Shown here: positions 45,757 to 55,092 of the stretch, piece by piece
How the letters are laid out: every line of letters starts with the position of its first letter
Numbering within the stretch: the first letter of the stretch is position 1
NCBI RefSeq assembly: GCF_001282685.1
Contig: NZ_LN875035.1
Location: 848,250 to 912,249, forward strand
Direction of reading: 5' to 3'
DNA length: 64,000 nucleotides
Origin: Niameybacter massiliensis
GTDB taxonomy: Bacteria; Bacillota; Clostridia; Lachnospirales; Cellulosilyticaceae
Translations under genes and position numbers: made by a program
The notes under the pieces: model-generated
What the model saw: the letters and a program-made list of their open reading frames with translations, nothing else
What the model was told of the DNA's origin: nothing
Databases searched by the model: none

Positions 45757-46560
45757 CTATTGTGCACGCAAGTTATTAATAAGTGTGCTAACCGTTACAA
45801 ATTCAACATTTTGAGCTTGTAACTTAGGAATCATTGCTTTAAGTGCAGCTGATGTATGAGGACCCTTTTGCGGTCCTACATGTCCGATAACTATGGCATA
45901 TCCCTTTTTCTGTGCCACTTTTAGAGCTTCTTGTAATTGACCTATTACATATTCTGTTGTTGGTGTATTATCAAGAAATACATCTCTTTCTAAATAGGTA
46001 ATCTGTTTTTCATTAGCAAGTGCTAATGCCACATCATTTTTACAAGTTTTGCTATCTACAAAGTAAAATCCTTTTTCTTTTGCAAAATTCATCAACGCAC
46101 CCACAATGGTTTTATTTTGCATAGCACGTGACCCCATATGATTATTCATTCCTAATGCATATGGAATTTCTTCCATTGCAGATTCTAAAGTTGTTTTTAC
46201 TTTATCTACTCCCATTCCTGTTGTAATGCCCTTAGGACCTAGCCAATTAGGTTTGCCATTAATAGGTTCAAGAGGAACATGTAAAATAATTTCTTTGCCT
46301 GCTGTATGAAGCTTCTCGGCATCTTCTTTGGCATATGGCATACCTGGAATAACGGCTCCTGTTAAAGGTATTGGGAGATTAGCAATAGCATCTGTACCTG
46401 CCATTTGATTTCCAAAATCATCTATAATGACAGCAATATATAATTTTTTATTGACCTGCTCTTTGGTTGCTGTCTCCTCGGCATAAGTTGAATAGGAAAG
46501 TCCCATTAATACAATTAATGCACAAAAAGTGAGTATTATACCTTTTAATGATTTTTTCAT
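45757..46560 (-). CDS. Divergent polysaccharide deacetylase-family protein
   Basis: A 267-residue secreted or membrane-anchored protein of the divergent polysaccharide deacetylase family (YibQ type, PF04748). A signal peptide ending near YAEE is followed by LYIAVIIDDFGNQ, LHVPLEPI, GMNNHMGSRA and YAIVIGHVGP, the family's metal-site segments. I start at 46560, with AAGGGGTGAT ahead; two ATGs lie upstream in frame. It probably acts on cell-wall or other extracellular glycans. Confidence 0.87.
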   Translation of the reverse strand: MKKSLKGIILTFCALIVLMGLSYSTYAEETATKEQVNKKLYIAVIIDDFGNQMAGTDAIANLPIPLTGAVIPGMPYAKEDAEKLHTAGKEIILHVPLEPINGKPNWLGPKGITTGMGVDKVKTTLESAMEEIPYALGMNNHMGSRAMQNKTIVGALMNFAKEKGFYFVDSKTCKNDVALALANEKQITYLERDVFLDNTPTTEYVIGQLQEALKVAQKKGYAIVIGHVGPQKGPHTSAALKAMIPKLQAQNVEFVTVSTLINNLRAQ

Positions 46561-46612
46561 AATCATCACCCCTTTCAAATCCATTATGCTTAGTATGTGT
46601 TTTTATCAAAAA

Positions 46613-46639
46613 AAAACACTTGTTTTAAACAAGTGTTTT
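46613..46639 (-). terminator. Terminator after the YHS-type gene
   Basis: AAAACACTTG and CAAGTGTTTT make a 10-bp stem over the end of the 46638 gene, followed by an A-run (T-run on the minus strand). It overlaps the first bases of that gene's stop codon. Confidence 0.75.
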
Positions 46640-46979
46640 AATGAGCTAGAAATTTTTCTCTACATTCCCAGCTACAGAAGAAATATTCTTTTCCATCTTT
46701 TAAAATACGATAAGCATCTTGTTTTAAAAGTTCTTTCCCACAAATTGGGTCAATCACTAAATCTTTTGGTACTTCCTCTACAGGTTGTATAGTAGTTGGC
46801 ATATTTTCTATAACTTTGACTTCACCATTGACAATGGAAATACCTTTAACGTTAGGATTGTCTTTATAAGTTTTCATGACTTTTCTTATTTTTATTGTAT
46901 AGCGTATTAAATTAAATAAACTAAAAAGCATCATAATAAGAAAAACATTAATTAAAGCATCTAAAATAAATTCAAACAT
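46638..46979 (-). CDS. Small membrane protein with YHS/TRASH-type metal-binding motif
   Basis: A 113-residue protein. One N-terminal membrane segment (FILDALINVFLIMMLFSLF), a basic stretch, a linker, then a C-terminal VIDPICGKELLK...YFFCSWECREKF motif with three cysteines in the arrangement of YHS/TRASH metal-binding modules. Such modules sense or carry heavy metals such as copper. GAAAGGA precedes the ATG at 46979. It lies downstream of metY in the same direction. The fold assignment is by eye. Confidence 0.7.
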   Translation of the reverse strand: MFEFILDALINVFLIMMLFSLFNLIRYTIKIRKVMKTYKDNPNVKGISIVNGEVKVIENMPTTIQPVEEVPKDLVIDPICGKELLKQDAYRILKDGKEYFFCSWECREKFLAH

Positions 46980-47033
46980 ATAGTTTCCTTTCTTCAATTA
47001 GAACTAATGCCATTCTACCTCAATCATATGAAT

Positions 47034-48317
47034 TTATTTTGAATATGAGAACGCACGAGATAAATCTTCAATAATATCCTCTACATTTTCAATACCTACA
47101 CTTAGACGAATAAGAGTTGGACTAATGCCTGCTGCTACAAGTTCCTCATCATTCATCTGTCTATGTGTAGAACTTGCTGGATGTAAAACAGCTGTTCTTG
47201 CATCTGCTACGTGCACAACAATTGCTGCAAGTTCTAAATGATCCATAAACTTCACAGCATCTTCTTTAGTTCCTTTAATTTCAAATGAGATTACCCCACT
47301 TGCACCTTTTGGCAGATACTTTTTCGCTTTCTCATATTGGCTATTACCTTCTAATAAAGGATAGTTTACACTAGCCACTTGTGGATGCTTATTTAAAAAC
47401 TCAGCAATCTTTAAAGCATTCTCACTATGTCTATCCATACGAAGATGTAGTGTTTCAATTCCTAAATGAGTTAAAAAAGCATTTTGAGGACTTATACAAT
47501 TCCCCATATCTCTTATAAATTGTACCCTAGCTTTTGTAATATATGCAGCCTTCCCAAAAGCTTCTGTATAAACTAATCCATGATAAGAGTCATCTTTTGT
47601 AGTAAATCCTGGGAATTTACCATTTGTATAATCAAACTTTCCACTATCAACAATAACCCCACCAATACATGTAGCATGTCCATCCATATATTTAGATGTA
47701 GAATGAACAATAACATCTGCACCGTATTCAAATGGTCTACAAAGATATGGTGTTGCAAATGTATTATCTACAATTAATGGTAAGCCATGACTATGTGCAA
47801 TTTCTGCCCAGTATGTAATGTCTAATACATTTAAAGCTGGGTTAGCAATAGTCTCACCAAAGATTAATTTTGTATTTGGACGTACTAATTTTGCTACTTC
47901 TTCAGCTGTTGTATCTGGTGATACAAAACTTACTTCAACCCCTAACTTTTTAAAAGTAATCGCAAATAAGTTGTATGTACCACCATAAATGGTATTTAAA
48001 GAAATAAGATGGTCTCCTGCTTCACATAAGTTAAGTACAGCTACCATGGTTGCTGCTTGCCCTGAAGATGTACAAAGTGCCCCTACCCCACCTTCTAATG
48101 CATTAATTTTATTTTCAAGTGCCTCAACTGTTGGATTACTAATACGTGTGTACATATGTCCTGGCACTTCAAGATCAAAAAGCTTTGCAACATGTTCTGT
48201 AGAGTCGTATTTATAAGTTGTACTTTGATAAATTGGAAGGACACGTGGCTCGCCGCTGGCCGGTTCATATCCAGCTTGAATCATCTTGGTTTCTATTCTC
48301 CAGCTCTTCTCTTTCAT
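47034..48317 (-). CDS. metY: O-acetylhomoserine aminocarboxypropyltransferase (sulfhydrylase)
   Basis: PLP enzyme that makes homocysteine from O-acetylhomoserine and sulphide for methionine synthesis. The 427-residue length is typical of MetY, longer than MetB/MetC. It shows YQSTTYKYDS at the start, YTRISNPT, SGQAATM, and the PLP-lysine region HSTSKYMDGH near residue 205. It is cytosolic, tetrameric in known cases. Only 37 bases separate it from the YesL gene upstream, so there is no room for a SAM riboswitch or T-box of its own. Confidence 0.95.
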   Translation of the reverse strand: MKEKSWRIETKMIQAGYEPASGEPRVLPIYQSTTYKYDSTEHVAKLFDLEVPGHMYTRISNPTVEALENKINALEGGVGALCTSSGQAATMVAVLNLCEAGDHLISLNTIYGGTYNLFAITFKKLGVEVSFVSPDTTAEEVAKLVRPNTKLIFGETIANPALNVLDITYWAEIAHSHGLPLIVDNTFATPYLCRPFEYGADVIVHSTSKYMDGHATCIGGVIVDSGKFDYTNGKFPGFTTKDDSYHGLVYTEAFGKAAYITKARVQFIRDMGNCISPQNAFLTHLGIETLHLRMDRHSENALKIAEFLNKHPQVASVNYPLLEGNSQYEKAKKYLPKGASGVISFEIKGTKEDAVKFMDHLELAAIVVHVADARTAVLHPASSTHRQMNDEELVAAGISPTLIRLSVGIENVEDIIEDLSRAFSYSK

Positions 48318-48354
48318 TTAAATTCCCCTTTTCTTTTGTAAAAATCTTATATGA

Positions 48355-49104
48355 CTAGATGTATTTTAAGAAAGAACGATCCTCTTCTTCATTTGAAGCA
48401 TCTTCACCTTCTGTTTCCTCTTCATCTTCTTCGTAGTCGTCCTCTTCGTCTTCTTCATCTTCTGTTTCACTTTCAGAGTCTTCGCTACGTTTAGCTGCCT
48501 CTTCAGCTGCTTTAATATGAAGAGTAAAGTTCTTTTGAATAAAGAATGAACATAATGCAATCGTTAAAACAGGTGAAATTACAAGCATAAGTGGGAAGAT
48601 TAAAGAACTATATTGTACTAAAATTGCAATCCCTACCATAATAATGCTAGATGCTAAATGCTTATGTGAAAGTACAAATGCTGTTAAGAAAATGCCTTTT
48701 CCTTTCATATGGAATCTAGATAATAAGGCAAAAACATAAATTGTCATAATAGCAGTTTCTAGCACTAAGAAAAGAGCAAGCCCTGTTAATAAGAAAGATG
48801 GTGTTTTACCCATATTCATTAAGATTAAACGGTATAGGAAGCAAGAAAGCCAAAGAATACCTACTCCTATTGTAAGTGGTATAGATGTAAGGAAGTTTTC
48901 TTTAAAGCTTTTAAAGAAATCTTTTGTTACATAGGCATCTTCACCTCTAATTTTTTTACCGTATACATAAAATACAGCTGTTGTAGATGCACCTATTGTG
49001 ATAATTGGTAAGCTACAAATAATCCAGTAAAAAGTTAAAATTAATAAATCGGCAATTTCAGTCCCCACGCGATACACTGGACCATCTAAATCAAATATTT
49101 TCAC
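48355..49104 (-). CDS. YesL-family membrane protein with acidic C-terminal tail
   Basis: A 249-residue YesL (DUF624) protein. It starts MKIFDLDGPVYRVG, as the family does, and has five membrane segments, with function unknown (often near sugar transporters). Unusual is the last 45 residues, mostly Glu and Asp with runs such as EDEEDEEDDYEEDEEE, giving a strongly negative tail. It starts at a GTG, 8 bases after AGGAGG. The gene is co-directional with metY and ends 37 bases before it. Confidence 0.85.
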   Translation of the reverse strand: MKIFDLDGPVYRVGTEIADLLILTFYWIICSLPIITIGASTTAVFYVYGKKIRGEDAYVTKDFFKSFKENFLTSIPLTIGVGILWLSCFLYRLILMNMGKTPSFLLTGLALFLVLETAIMTIYVFALLSRFHMKGKGIFLTAFVLSHKHLASSIIMVGIAILVQYSSLIFPLMLVISPVLTIALCSFFIQKNFTLHIKAAEEAAKRSEDSESETEDEEDEEDDYEEDEEETEGEDASNEEEDRSFLKYI

Positions 49105-49149
49105 TTTTAAAACCTCCTAGTCGTTCTTGTTGTTGTGAGTGATGTGTGT

Positions 49150-49155
49150 ATTATA
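49150..49155 (-). promoter_or_regulatory. Candidate -10 box for the YesL-metY transcript
   Basis: A perfect TATAAT on the minus strand, 46 bases before the GTG start; the hexamer 17 bases upstream (TAGAAA) is a poor -35 match. It is the best candidate on this strand of the 244-base gap. Confidence 0.4.
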
Positions 49156-49270
49156 CTACATTTTCACTTAGTTTTCTATCATGTTTTACAACTCTTATAT
49201 AGTATTTTAAGGGATTTATGTGTAGAAATTATAATAAGTATAGTATTTTTAACTTTACTATAAATAATAC

Positions 49271-49298
49271 TTGAAATTTAATTTTTAAGGTGTATAAT
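49271..49298 (+). promoter_or_regulatory. Promoter of argGH
   Basis: TTGAAA and TATAAT with a 16-base spacer lie 50 bases before the argG ATG. The -10 is embedded in the palindrome at 49291-49304. Confidence 0.7.
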
Positions 49299-49304
49299 TA
49301 TACA
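49291..49304. promoter_or_regulatory. ARG-box-like palindrome at the argGH promoter
   Basis: TGTATAATTATACA is a perfect 14-base palindrome of the ArgR type (TGNAT-N4-ATNCA). It covers the -10 box of the argGH promoter, so an arginine repressor bound here would block transcription. Its relative at 6359-6374 is in front of pyrF-carAB. Confidence 0.6.
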
Positions 49305-49348
49305 TAAATAGTTATATATATAATTTCATCTAATGGAGGGATTTAATT

Positions 49349-50563
49349 ATGAAAGAAAAAGTTGTTTTAGCATATTCCGGTGGTTTAGATACATCTGTAC
49401 TTATTCCTTGGCTTAAAGAAAACTATGATTATGACGTTATTGCAGTATGTATTAATGTGGGTCAAGATGCAGAACTTGTAGGCTTAGAAGAACGTGCACT
49501 TAAGATGGGAGTAAGCAAAGTATACGTTGAAAATGTTAAAGATGAATTTATGAAAGACTATGTATTTCCTATGATTCAATCAGGTGCTATTTATGAATCT
49601 AAATACTATTTAGGTACTTCTATTGCACGTGCTGTTATTGCAAAAACACTTGTTAAAATAGCTGAAAAAGAAGGTGCCGTTGCAATCTGCCATGGTTGTA
49701 CAGGTAAAGGCAACGATCAAATTCGCTTTGAACTTGGTATTGCAGCACTTGCACCACATCTTAAAGTCATTGCACCATGGAGAATTTGGGATATTTCTTC
49801 TCGTGAAGAAGAAATTGCATATTTAGAAGAACGTGGACTTGAAATACCTGTCAAAAAAGATGATAGTTACAGCCGTGACCGTAATATGTGGCATATCTCC
49901 CACGAAGGTCTTGATCTTGAAGATCCATGGAATGCACCTCTTTATGACAAAATCCTTAAACTTGGTGTATCTCCTGAGCAAGCACCCGATGAGCCAACTT
50001 ACATTACTTTAACCTTTACTGAAGGTATGCCTACTCACCTTAATGGCAAAGAAATGGATCCTTCCCATCTTCTTGAAAAGTTAAACGAACTTGGTGGTGC
50101 AAACGGTATTGGTATTGAAGATATTGTAGAAAACCGTGTCGTTGGTATGAAATCTCGTGGTGTTTATGAAACACCAGGTGGAACGATTCTTTATAAAGCC
50201 CACGAAGAACTTGAGCACCTTACACTTGATCGTGAAACATACCGTTTCAAACAAGAAGTTGCCCTTGAGTATGCTGACCTTATTTACAATGGAAAATGGT
50301 TCACACCACTTCGTGAGGCACTTGGTGCTTTTGTAACAAGTACTCAAAAAGTTGTTACAGGTGAAGTAAAACTTAAACTTTACAAAGGTAACGTTATTCC
50401 ACAAGGTAGCCAATCACCATACTCTCTTTATAGTGAAAACCTTGCAAGCTTTACAACAGGTGATCTTTATGACCATCATGATGCTACAGGCTTTATCAAT
50501 CTTTATGGCCTTCCATTAAAAGTACGTGCACTTATGGAAGCTAGCCATAAAAACAATAATTAA
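49349..50563 (+). CDS. argG: Argininosuccinate synthase
   Basis: Joins citrulline and aspartate, using ATP, in arginine synthesis. The 404-residue protein has the N-type ATP pyrophosphatase loop AYSGGLDTS at residues 8-16, [13 protein letters not shown] near 120 and the [14 protein letters not shown] segment. ATG follows ATGGAGGG. argH starts 41 bases after its stop, making the usual pair. An ARG-like box covers its promoter. Confidence 0.98.
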   Translation: MKEKVVLAYSGGLDTSVLIPWLKENYDYDVIAVCINVGQDAELVGLEERALKMGVSKVYVENVKDEFMKDYVFPMIQSGAIYESKYYLGTSIARAVIAKTLVKIAEKEGAVAICHGCTGKGNDQIRFELGIAALAPHLKVIAPWRIWDISSREEEIAYLEERGLEIPVKKDDSYSRDRNMWHISHEGLDLEDPWNAPLYDKILKLGVSPEQAPDEPTYITLTFTEGMPTHLNGKEMDPSHLLEKLNELGGANGIGIEDIVENRVVGMKSRGVYETPGGTILYKAHEELEHLTLDRETYRFKQEVALEYADLIYNGKWFTPLREALGAFVTSTQKVVTGEVKLKLYKGNVIPQGSQSPYSLYSENLASFTTGDLYDHHDATGFINLYGLPLKVRALMEASHKNNN

Positions 50564-50604
50564 AATCATACTTATACAACTATACACTATGAGGAGGCCT
50601 GACT

Positions 50605-51981
50605 ATGAAACTTTGGGGCGGACGCTTTGCAAAAGAAACAGATGCTTTGACTGATCACTTTAATTCTTCTATTTCTTTTGATGCAAGGCTATATAAACAA
50701 GATATTATTGGAAGTGTTGCCCATGTTATGATGCTTGGCAAACAATCCATTATTAAAGAGGAAGAAGCCGAAGAGATAAAAGCTGGGCTTCTCTCACTTC
50801 TAGAAGCTATTGAAAATAATGAAGTGACTTTTAATGAAAAAGCCGAAGATATTCATATGAATATTGAAACTCTACTTATTTCTCGTATTGGAGAAGTTGC
50901 AAAGAAAATGCATACTGGGCGTAGCCGTAACGATCAAGTTGCTCTTGATATGCGTCTTTATGTTATGGAAGAAATCTGTACCATCAAAAATTTTTTACAC
51001 GACTTAATGGAAGTTATTGTTAAGGTAGCCAAAGAACATACTGAAACCATTATGCCTGGTTATACCCATCTGCAACGTGCACAACCTATTACTTTTAGTC
51101 ATCATCTTATGGCCTATTTTGAAATGTTCAAACGTGACTATCAAAAACTAAGTTTTACATATGATATGACAAGTAGCCTACCTCTTGGTAGCGGCGCTTT
51201 AGCTACAACTACTTATCCTTTAGATCGTGACCATGTAGCACATGCACTTGGCTTTAATGAAGTATGTGCTAACAGTATTGATGGTGTATCTGATCGTGAT
51301 TTTTGTTTAGACCTTATTTATAATCTAAGTCTTATGATGATGCATCTTAGTCGTTTTAGTGAAGAAATCATTTTATGGAGTAGCCATGAATTCCATTTTA
51401 TTGAACTAGATGATGCATACAGTACAGGAAGCTCTATTATGCCACAAAAGAAAAATCCTGATATTGCTGAACTGGTTCGTGGTAAATGTGGCCGTGTCTA
51501 TGGGGACCTTATGGGGCTGCTTGCTACGATGAAATCTCTTCCTCTTGCCTATAACAAAGATATGCAAGAAGATAAAGAACGTACTTTTGACGCTATTGAT
51601 ACCATCAAAATGTGCTTACCTATTTTTACAGCTATGCTAAATACAATGACAGTACGCAAAGATACCATGTATAAAGCAGCTTCTGGTGGCTTCACTAATG
51701 CAACGGATGCTGCTGACTATCTTGTAAAAAAAGGTGTGGCCTTCCGTGATGCCCATGAGGTAATCGGTAAACTTGTGCTCTACTGTGTCACACATAGTAA
51801 AGACTTAGAAAACTTATCATTAGATGAATATCAAGCGATTCATCCTATTTTTGAAGAAGATATTTATGAAGCCATTTCACTTATTACATGTGTTAATGAA
51901 CGTAAGGTTAAAGGTGGACCAAGTAAAGAAGCTGTTACTGCACACCTTCATGCTGCTGATACTTTCTTAAATAATCTCTAA
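50605..51981 (+). CDS. argH: Argininosuccinate lyase
   Basis: Splits argininosuccinate to arginine and fumarate, completing the pathway. The 458-residue protein starts MKLWGGRFAKETD, as the family does, and has the HTGRSRNDQVALD loop and the fumarase-superfamily signature GSSIMPQKKNPD with the catalytic Ser near residue 280. GAGGAGG precedes the ATG by 7 bases. An intrinsic terminator follows. Confidence 0.98.
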   Translation: MKLWGGRFAKETDALTDHFNSSISFDARLYKQDIIGSVAHVMMLGKQSIIKEEEAEEIKAGLLSLLEAIENNEVTFNEKAEDIHMNIETLLISRIGEVAKKMHTGRSRNDQVALDMRLYVMEEICTIKNFLHDLMEVIVKVAKEHTETIMPGYTHLQRAQPITFSHHLMAYFEMFKRDYQKLSFTYDMTSSLPLGSGALATTTYPLDRDHVAHALGFNEVCANSIDGVSDRDFCLDLIYNLSLMMMHLSRFSEEIILWSSHEFHFIELDDAYSTGSSIMPQKKNPDIAELVRGKCGRVYGDLMGLLATMKSLPLAYNKDMQEDKERTFDAIDTIKMCLPIFTAMLNTMTVRKDTMYKAASGGFTNATDAADYLVKKGVAFRDAHEVIGKLVLYCVTHSKDLENLSLDEYQAIHPIFEEDIYEAISLITCVNERKVKGGPSKEAVTAHLHAADTFLNNL

Positions 51982-51987
51982 CCTTTT

Positions 51988-52022
51988 AAAAAGCCTCTTA
52001 CACTACGTAAGGGACTTTTTTT
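51988..52022 (+). terminator. Terminator of argGH
   Basis: A 14-bp stem with one mismatch (51988-52001 with 52007-52020), loop ACTAC, ends in a T-run (CTTTTTTTAT). It lies 6 bases after the argH stop. Confidence 0.85.
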
Positions 52023-52092
52023 ATAGCAACTTCTCTAGTATTTTAAATTTTTTCTTTATTAGAATACTAGGCTCCATATTCTTTATAAAATA

Positions 52093-52127
52093 AAAGGACG
52101 TCGTATTCTTCAAATACGACGTCCTTT
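52093..52127. terminator. Terminator after the 52136 gene
   Basis: A perfect 15-bp stem, AAAGGACGTCGTATT and complement, with a 5-base loop, flanked by A-rich and T-rich runs. It faces the end of the minus-strand gene 52136-52666. Confidence 0.82.
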
Positions 52128-52135
52128 ATTTATAC

Positions 52136-52666
52136 CTATGCATCTCTTGCTACTTTTTCTTGAAGACTAAAATAGTTGAGAATTTCATCTAAATGTTCTT
52201 CAAAGATTTCTAGTACCTTGCAAAAATAAATATTATTAAGTGGAATGACCTCTTGCCAATGGTTATAAATTTCTAAAGCTTCTTTCCTTGTTGGCGCATT
52301 ATAAAAGCGCTTTAAGAAATGAGGCATGTCCCAACTCATAAGGGGCATTTCTTCATCTATATTGGTGGCTGCTGTCTCTTCCATATATCTTAAGACATCT
52401 TCTCCAAATACTTCTTTCAAATTATTAGAAATAGTATCAGGCTCAATGATAATGAGTGTTTGAGGTCTTAAAATATAGATCATTTCACTATAACATTCTC
52501 GCATGGGTACACTTATATAATTAAGTCCTTCTGGATAATGCTTAAGCCATTTAAAAAATAAGCTTAAGTCTTTCACTGGAAAATAGGTCATCTCATGATT
52601 AGTATCTGGCTGTATAACTTGTACGATACCTTGCATTACATCTTCTTTAATTTTTAATCCCGTCAT
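52136..52666 (-). CDS. Cytosolic protein of unknown function
   Basis: A 176-residue protein I do not recognise. It has no signal peptide or membrane segment, is acidic and rich in aromatic residues, and mixes helices (FLKRFYNAPTRKEALEIYNHW near residue 115) with a beta-rich N-terminal half. The ATG at 52666 follows GGATGGTGA; a TTG precedes it directly. It is flanked by its own terminator and lies about 70 bases downstream of glgB in the same direction. No function can be suggested from context. Confidence 0.55.
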   Translation of the reverse strand: MTGLKIKEDVMQGIVQVIQPDTNHEMTYFPVKDLSLFFKWLKHYPEGLNYISVPMRECYSEMIYILRPQTLIIIEPDTISNNLKEVFGEDVLRYMEETAATNIDEEMPLMSWDMPHFLKRFYNAPTRKEALEIYNHWQEVIPLNNIYFCKVLEIFEEHLDEILNYFSLQEKVARDA

Positions 52667-52737
52667 CAATTCACCATCCTTTGTTTAAGTATTACCTACA
52701 CAGTATTTTTTAAACAAGGAACAGTAAGCTTTTCAGA

Positions 52738-54939
52738 TTATTTTATCCACTTCAAAACACTTATACCTAATGGTGGTATATTCATACTTACATATTGATC
52801 TCTTCCTTGGCACTGACCTTCCTTAGCTTCTAGTTTTCCATTAACAATACCACTTCCACCATACTCCGTTGCATCACTTGCAAAAATTTCTTCATAAGTT
52901 CCAAGTTTATCAACACCAATATAATGTTCCTTATAAACTTCTGGTGTAAAGTTAACAACTATAATAAGGTCATCACCTTTTTTCTTACCTTTGCGCATAA
53001 ACGCAATAATACTTAAATCTTTATTATCACAATCAATCCATTCAAATCCTTCATAAGTATCATCTAACTGCCATAAGCATTTCTCTTTTCTATATAGATG
53101 ATTAAGGTCTTTTACATAGTGTTGCATTTGTCTATGTGGTTCATATTCTAAAAGGTCCCATGTTAACTCACGGGCTTCTGTCCATTCATTTGTCTGAGCA
53201 AATTCATTGCCCATAAAAAGTAACTTTTTGCCTGGATGCATAAACATGTATCCATAGCAAGCTCTTAAATTGGCAAACTTACGCCATTCATCACCTGGCA
53301 TCTTATAAATCATAGGACTCTTACCATGTACAACCTCATCATGAGAAAGCGGTAAAATAAAGTTTTCATTAAAAGCATACATCAAACTAAAAGTAATCTT
53401 GTTATGTTCATACTTTCTAAAGAAAGGATCTGTTTCCATATACTTTAAGTAGTCATTCATCCAACCCATATTCCATTTAAATCCAAACCCAAGTCCACCT
53501 TGATCAACAGGATGTGTAACTCCTATCCAATCTGTAGACTCTTCTGCAATCATCATGACACCTGGATATTTTTCATATACCACCGTATTAAGACGTTGTA
53601 TAAACTCTACTGCCTCTAAGTTTTCTCTTCCACCATATTTATTTGGAATATAACTTCCTTCTCTTCCAAAATCTAAATAAAGCATAGATGCTACTGCATC
53701 TACCCTAAGTCCATCAATATGGTAACGATCAAACCAAGACAAAGCACTATTAATAAGGAATAAACTCACTTCTTTACGTCCATAATTAAATATTAGAGTT
53801 CCCCACTGCGGGTGACATGCCTGTTCTTCAAGAAAATGCTCATATAAAGCGCTCCCATCAAACTTTTCAAGTCCAAAGGAATCTTTAGGAAAATGGGCAG
53901 GTACCCAATCCAGTAAAACCCCTATTTGATTACGGTGCATCACATCAATGAAGTATTTAAAGTCATCTGGTGTCCCATATCTGCTTGTAGGTGCAAAGTA
54001 ACCTGTTACTTGATATCCCCAAGACCCATCAAAAGGATGCTCCATTGTACCAATAAGTTCAACATGGGTATATCCCATATCTTTCACATATTTGGCTAAT
54101 GCATCCGCTAATTCACGGTAAGTGTAGAACGTACCATCTTCATGTTTTTTCCATGACCCCATATGTATTTCATAAATGGATATAGCTTCTTTGTACCATG
54201 CTTTTTTCTCTCTACGCTCCATCCATTTTGTATCATGCCATTTATAACTTTCTTCCGGGAAAATACAAGAAGCTGTATTGGGTCTTAATTCACCCATCAT
54301 AGCATAAGGGTCTGCTTTATAAATCACCACATCATATGCTGTCTTTATTTCATATTTATAACAATCTAAATCCTTTAACTCTGGAATAAAAATCTCCCAT
54401 ACCCCTACTGATGGAATAAAGCGCATAGCATGTCTTCTTCCATCCCATAAGTTAAAGTTCCCTACTACACTTACACGTTTTGCCTCTGGTGCCCATACAG
54501 CAAAAAGTACGCCATCTACGCCATCTCTTGTTGTAAAATGTGCGCCGAGTTTTTTATATAATTCATAATGTGTACCTTCCTCTAAAAGTGTAATATCTTC
54601 TTCTGGAAGAAGTGTTGTAAAACTATATGGGTCTATATACTCCCATGTATTCCCCTGTGCATCTGTACAAAATACCCTATATTTGAAAAGATGCTTTCTT
54701 CTTGGCAAAGCTCCAAAGAAAAGGCCTTCACCCATTGACTCTAATTTATAACGTCTTTGTCTGTCGTCAATTGGTGCTATTGCAACTTCCACCGCCCCCG
54801 GCATATAAATGCACGCTGTAAGTTGTTCTCTCCCTTTTATCTGATATGTATGTAATCCAAGTAAGGAATGTGGCGCTTTGCATTCACCTTTTAATAGGCT
54901 ACTTACTAAATCTTGATTTAATAAATTAAATTTTTCCAT
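52738..54939 (-). CDS. glgB: 1,4-alpha-glucan branching enzyme
   Basis: Introduces alpha-1,6 branches into glycogen. The 733-residue protein has an N-terminal carbohydrate-binding/isoamylase-N region, VLFAVWAPEAKRVSVVGNFN near residue 150, and a GH13 barrel. The barrel has the nucleophile in DGLRVDAVASMLY (Asp about 413), acid/base Glu in MIAEEST (about 463) and the LSHDEVVHG site (about 533). The ATG at 54939 follows AAGGAG. No other glg genes are adjacent. Intact. Confidence 0.96.
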   Translation of the reverse strand: MEKFNLLNQDLVSSLLKGECKAPHSLLGLHTYQIKGREQLTACIYMPGAVEVAIAPIDDRQRRYKLESMGEGLFFGALPRRKHLFKYRVFCTDAQGNTWEYIDPYSFTTLLPEEDITLLEEGTHYELYKKLGAHFTTRDGVDGVLFAVWAPEAKRVSVVGNFNLWDGRRHAMRFIPSVGVWEIFIPELKDLDCYKYEIKTAYDVVIYKADPYAMMGELRPNTASCIFPEESYKWHDTKWMERREKKAWYKEAISIYEIHMGSWKKHEDGTFYTYRELADALAKYVKDMGYTHVELIGTMEHPFDGSWGYQVTGYFAPTSRYGTPDDFKYFIDVMHRNQIGVLLDWVPAHFPKDSFGLEKFDGSALYEHFLEEQACHPQWGTLIFNYGRKEVSLFLINSALSWFDRYHIDGLRVDAVASMLYLDFGREGSYIPNKYGGRENLEAVEFIQRLNTVVYEKYPGVMMIAEESTDWIGVTHPVDQGGLGFGFKWNMGWMNDYLKYMETDPFFRKYEHNKITFSLMYAFNENFILPLSHDEVVHGKSPMIYKMPGDEWRKFANLRACYGYMFMHPGKKLLFMGNEFAQTNEWTEARELTWDLLEYEPHRQMQHYVKDLNHLYRKEKCLWQLDDTYEGFEWIDCDNKDLSIIAFMRKGKKKGDDLIIVVNFTPEVYKEHYIGVDKLGTYEEIFASDATEYGGSGIVNGKLEAKEGQCQGRDQYVSMNIPPLGISVLKWIK

Positions 54940-55028
54940 TTTTATCACTCCTTAACACTATTCTAACTACTTTTAGCAAATAATTCAATAAATTAATCCA
55001 TATTTTTACAACCTGGATAGAATTAGAC

Positions 55029-55057
55029 TTGCAACTTCTTTATAAATTGTATATTCT
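55029..55057 (+). promoter_or_regulatory. Promoter of the His/Cys-tail gene
   Basis: TTGCAA and TATTCT with a 17-base spacer lie about 35 bases before the ATG at 55093. This is the clearest plus-strand promoter in the 153-base divergent gap with glgB. Confidence 0.55.
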
Positions 55058-55092
55058 TAATAGAGCATTAAACGTGAAAGGAACAATATACT

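Noticed and set aside
48318-48354. SAM riboswitch or T-box before metY
   Set aside because: The gap to the upstream gene is only 37 bases and holds just the ribosome site.
48366-48560. A lysine-rich minus-strand ORF overlapping the YesL tail
   Set aside because: It is the frame-shifted reading of the GAA/GAT-rich acidic tail and has no ribosome site.
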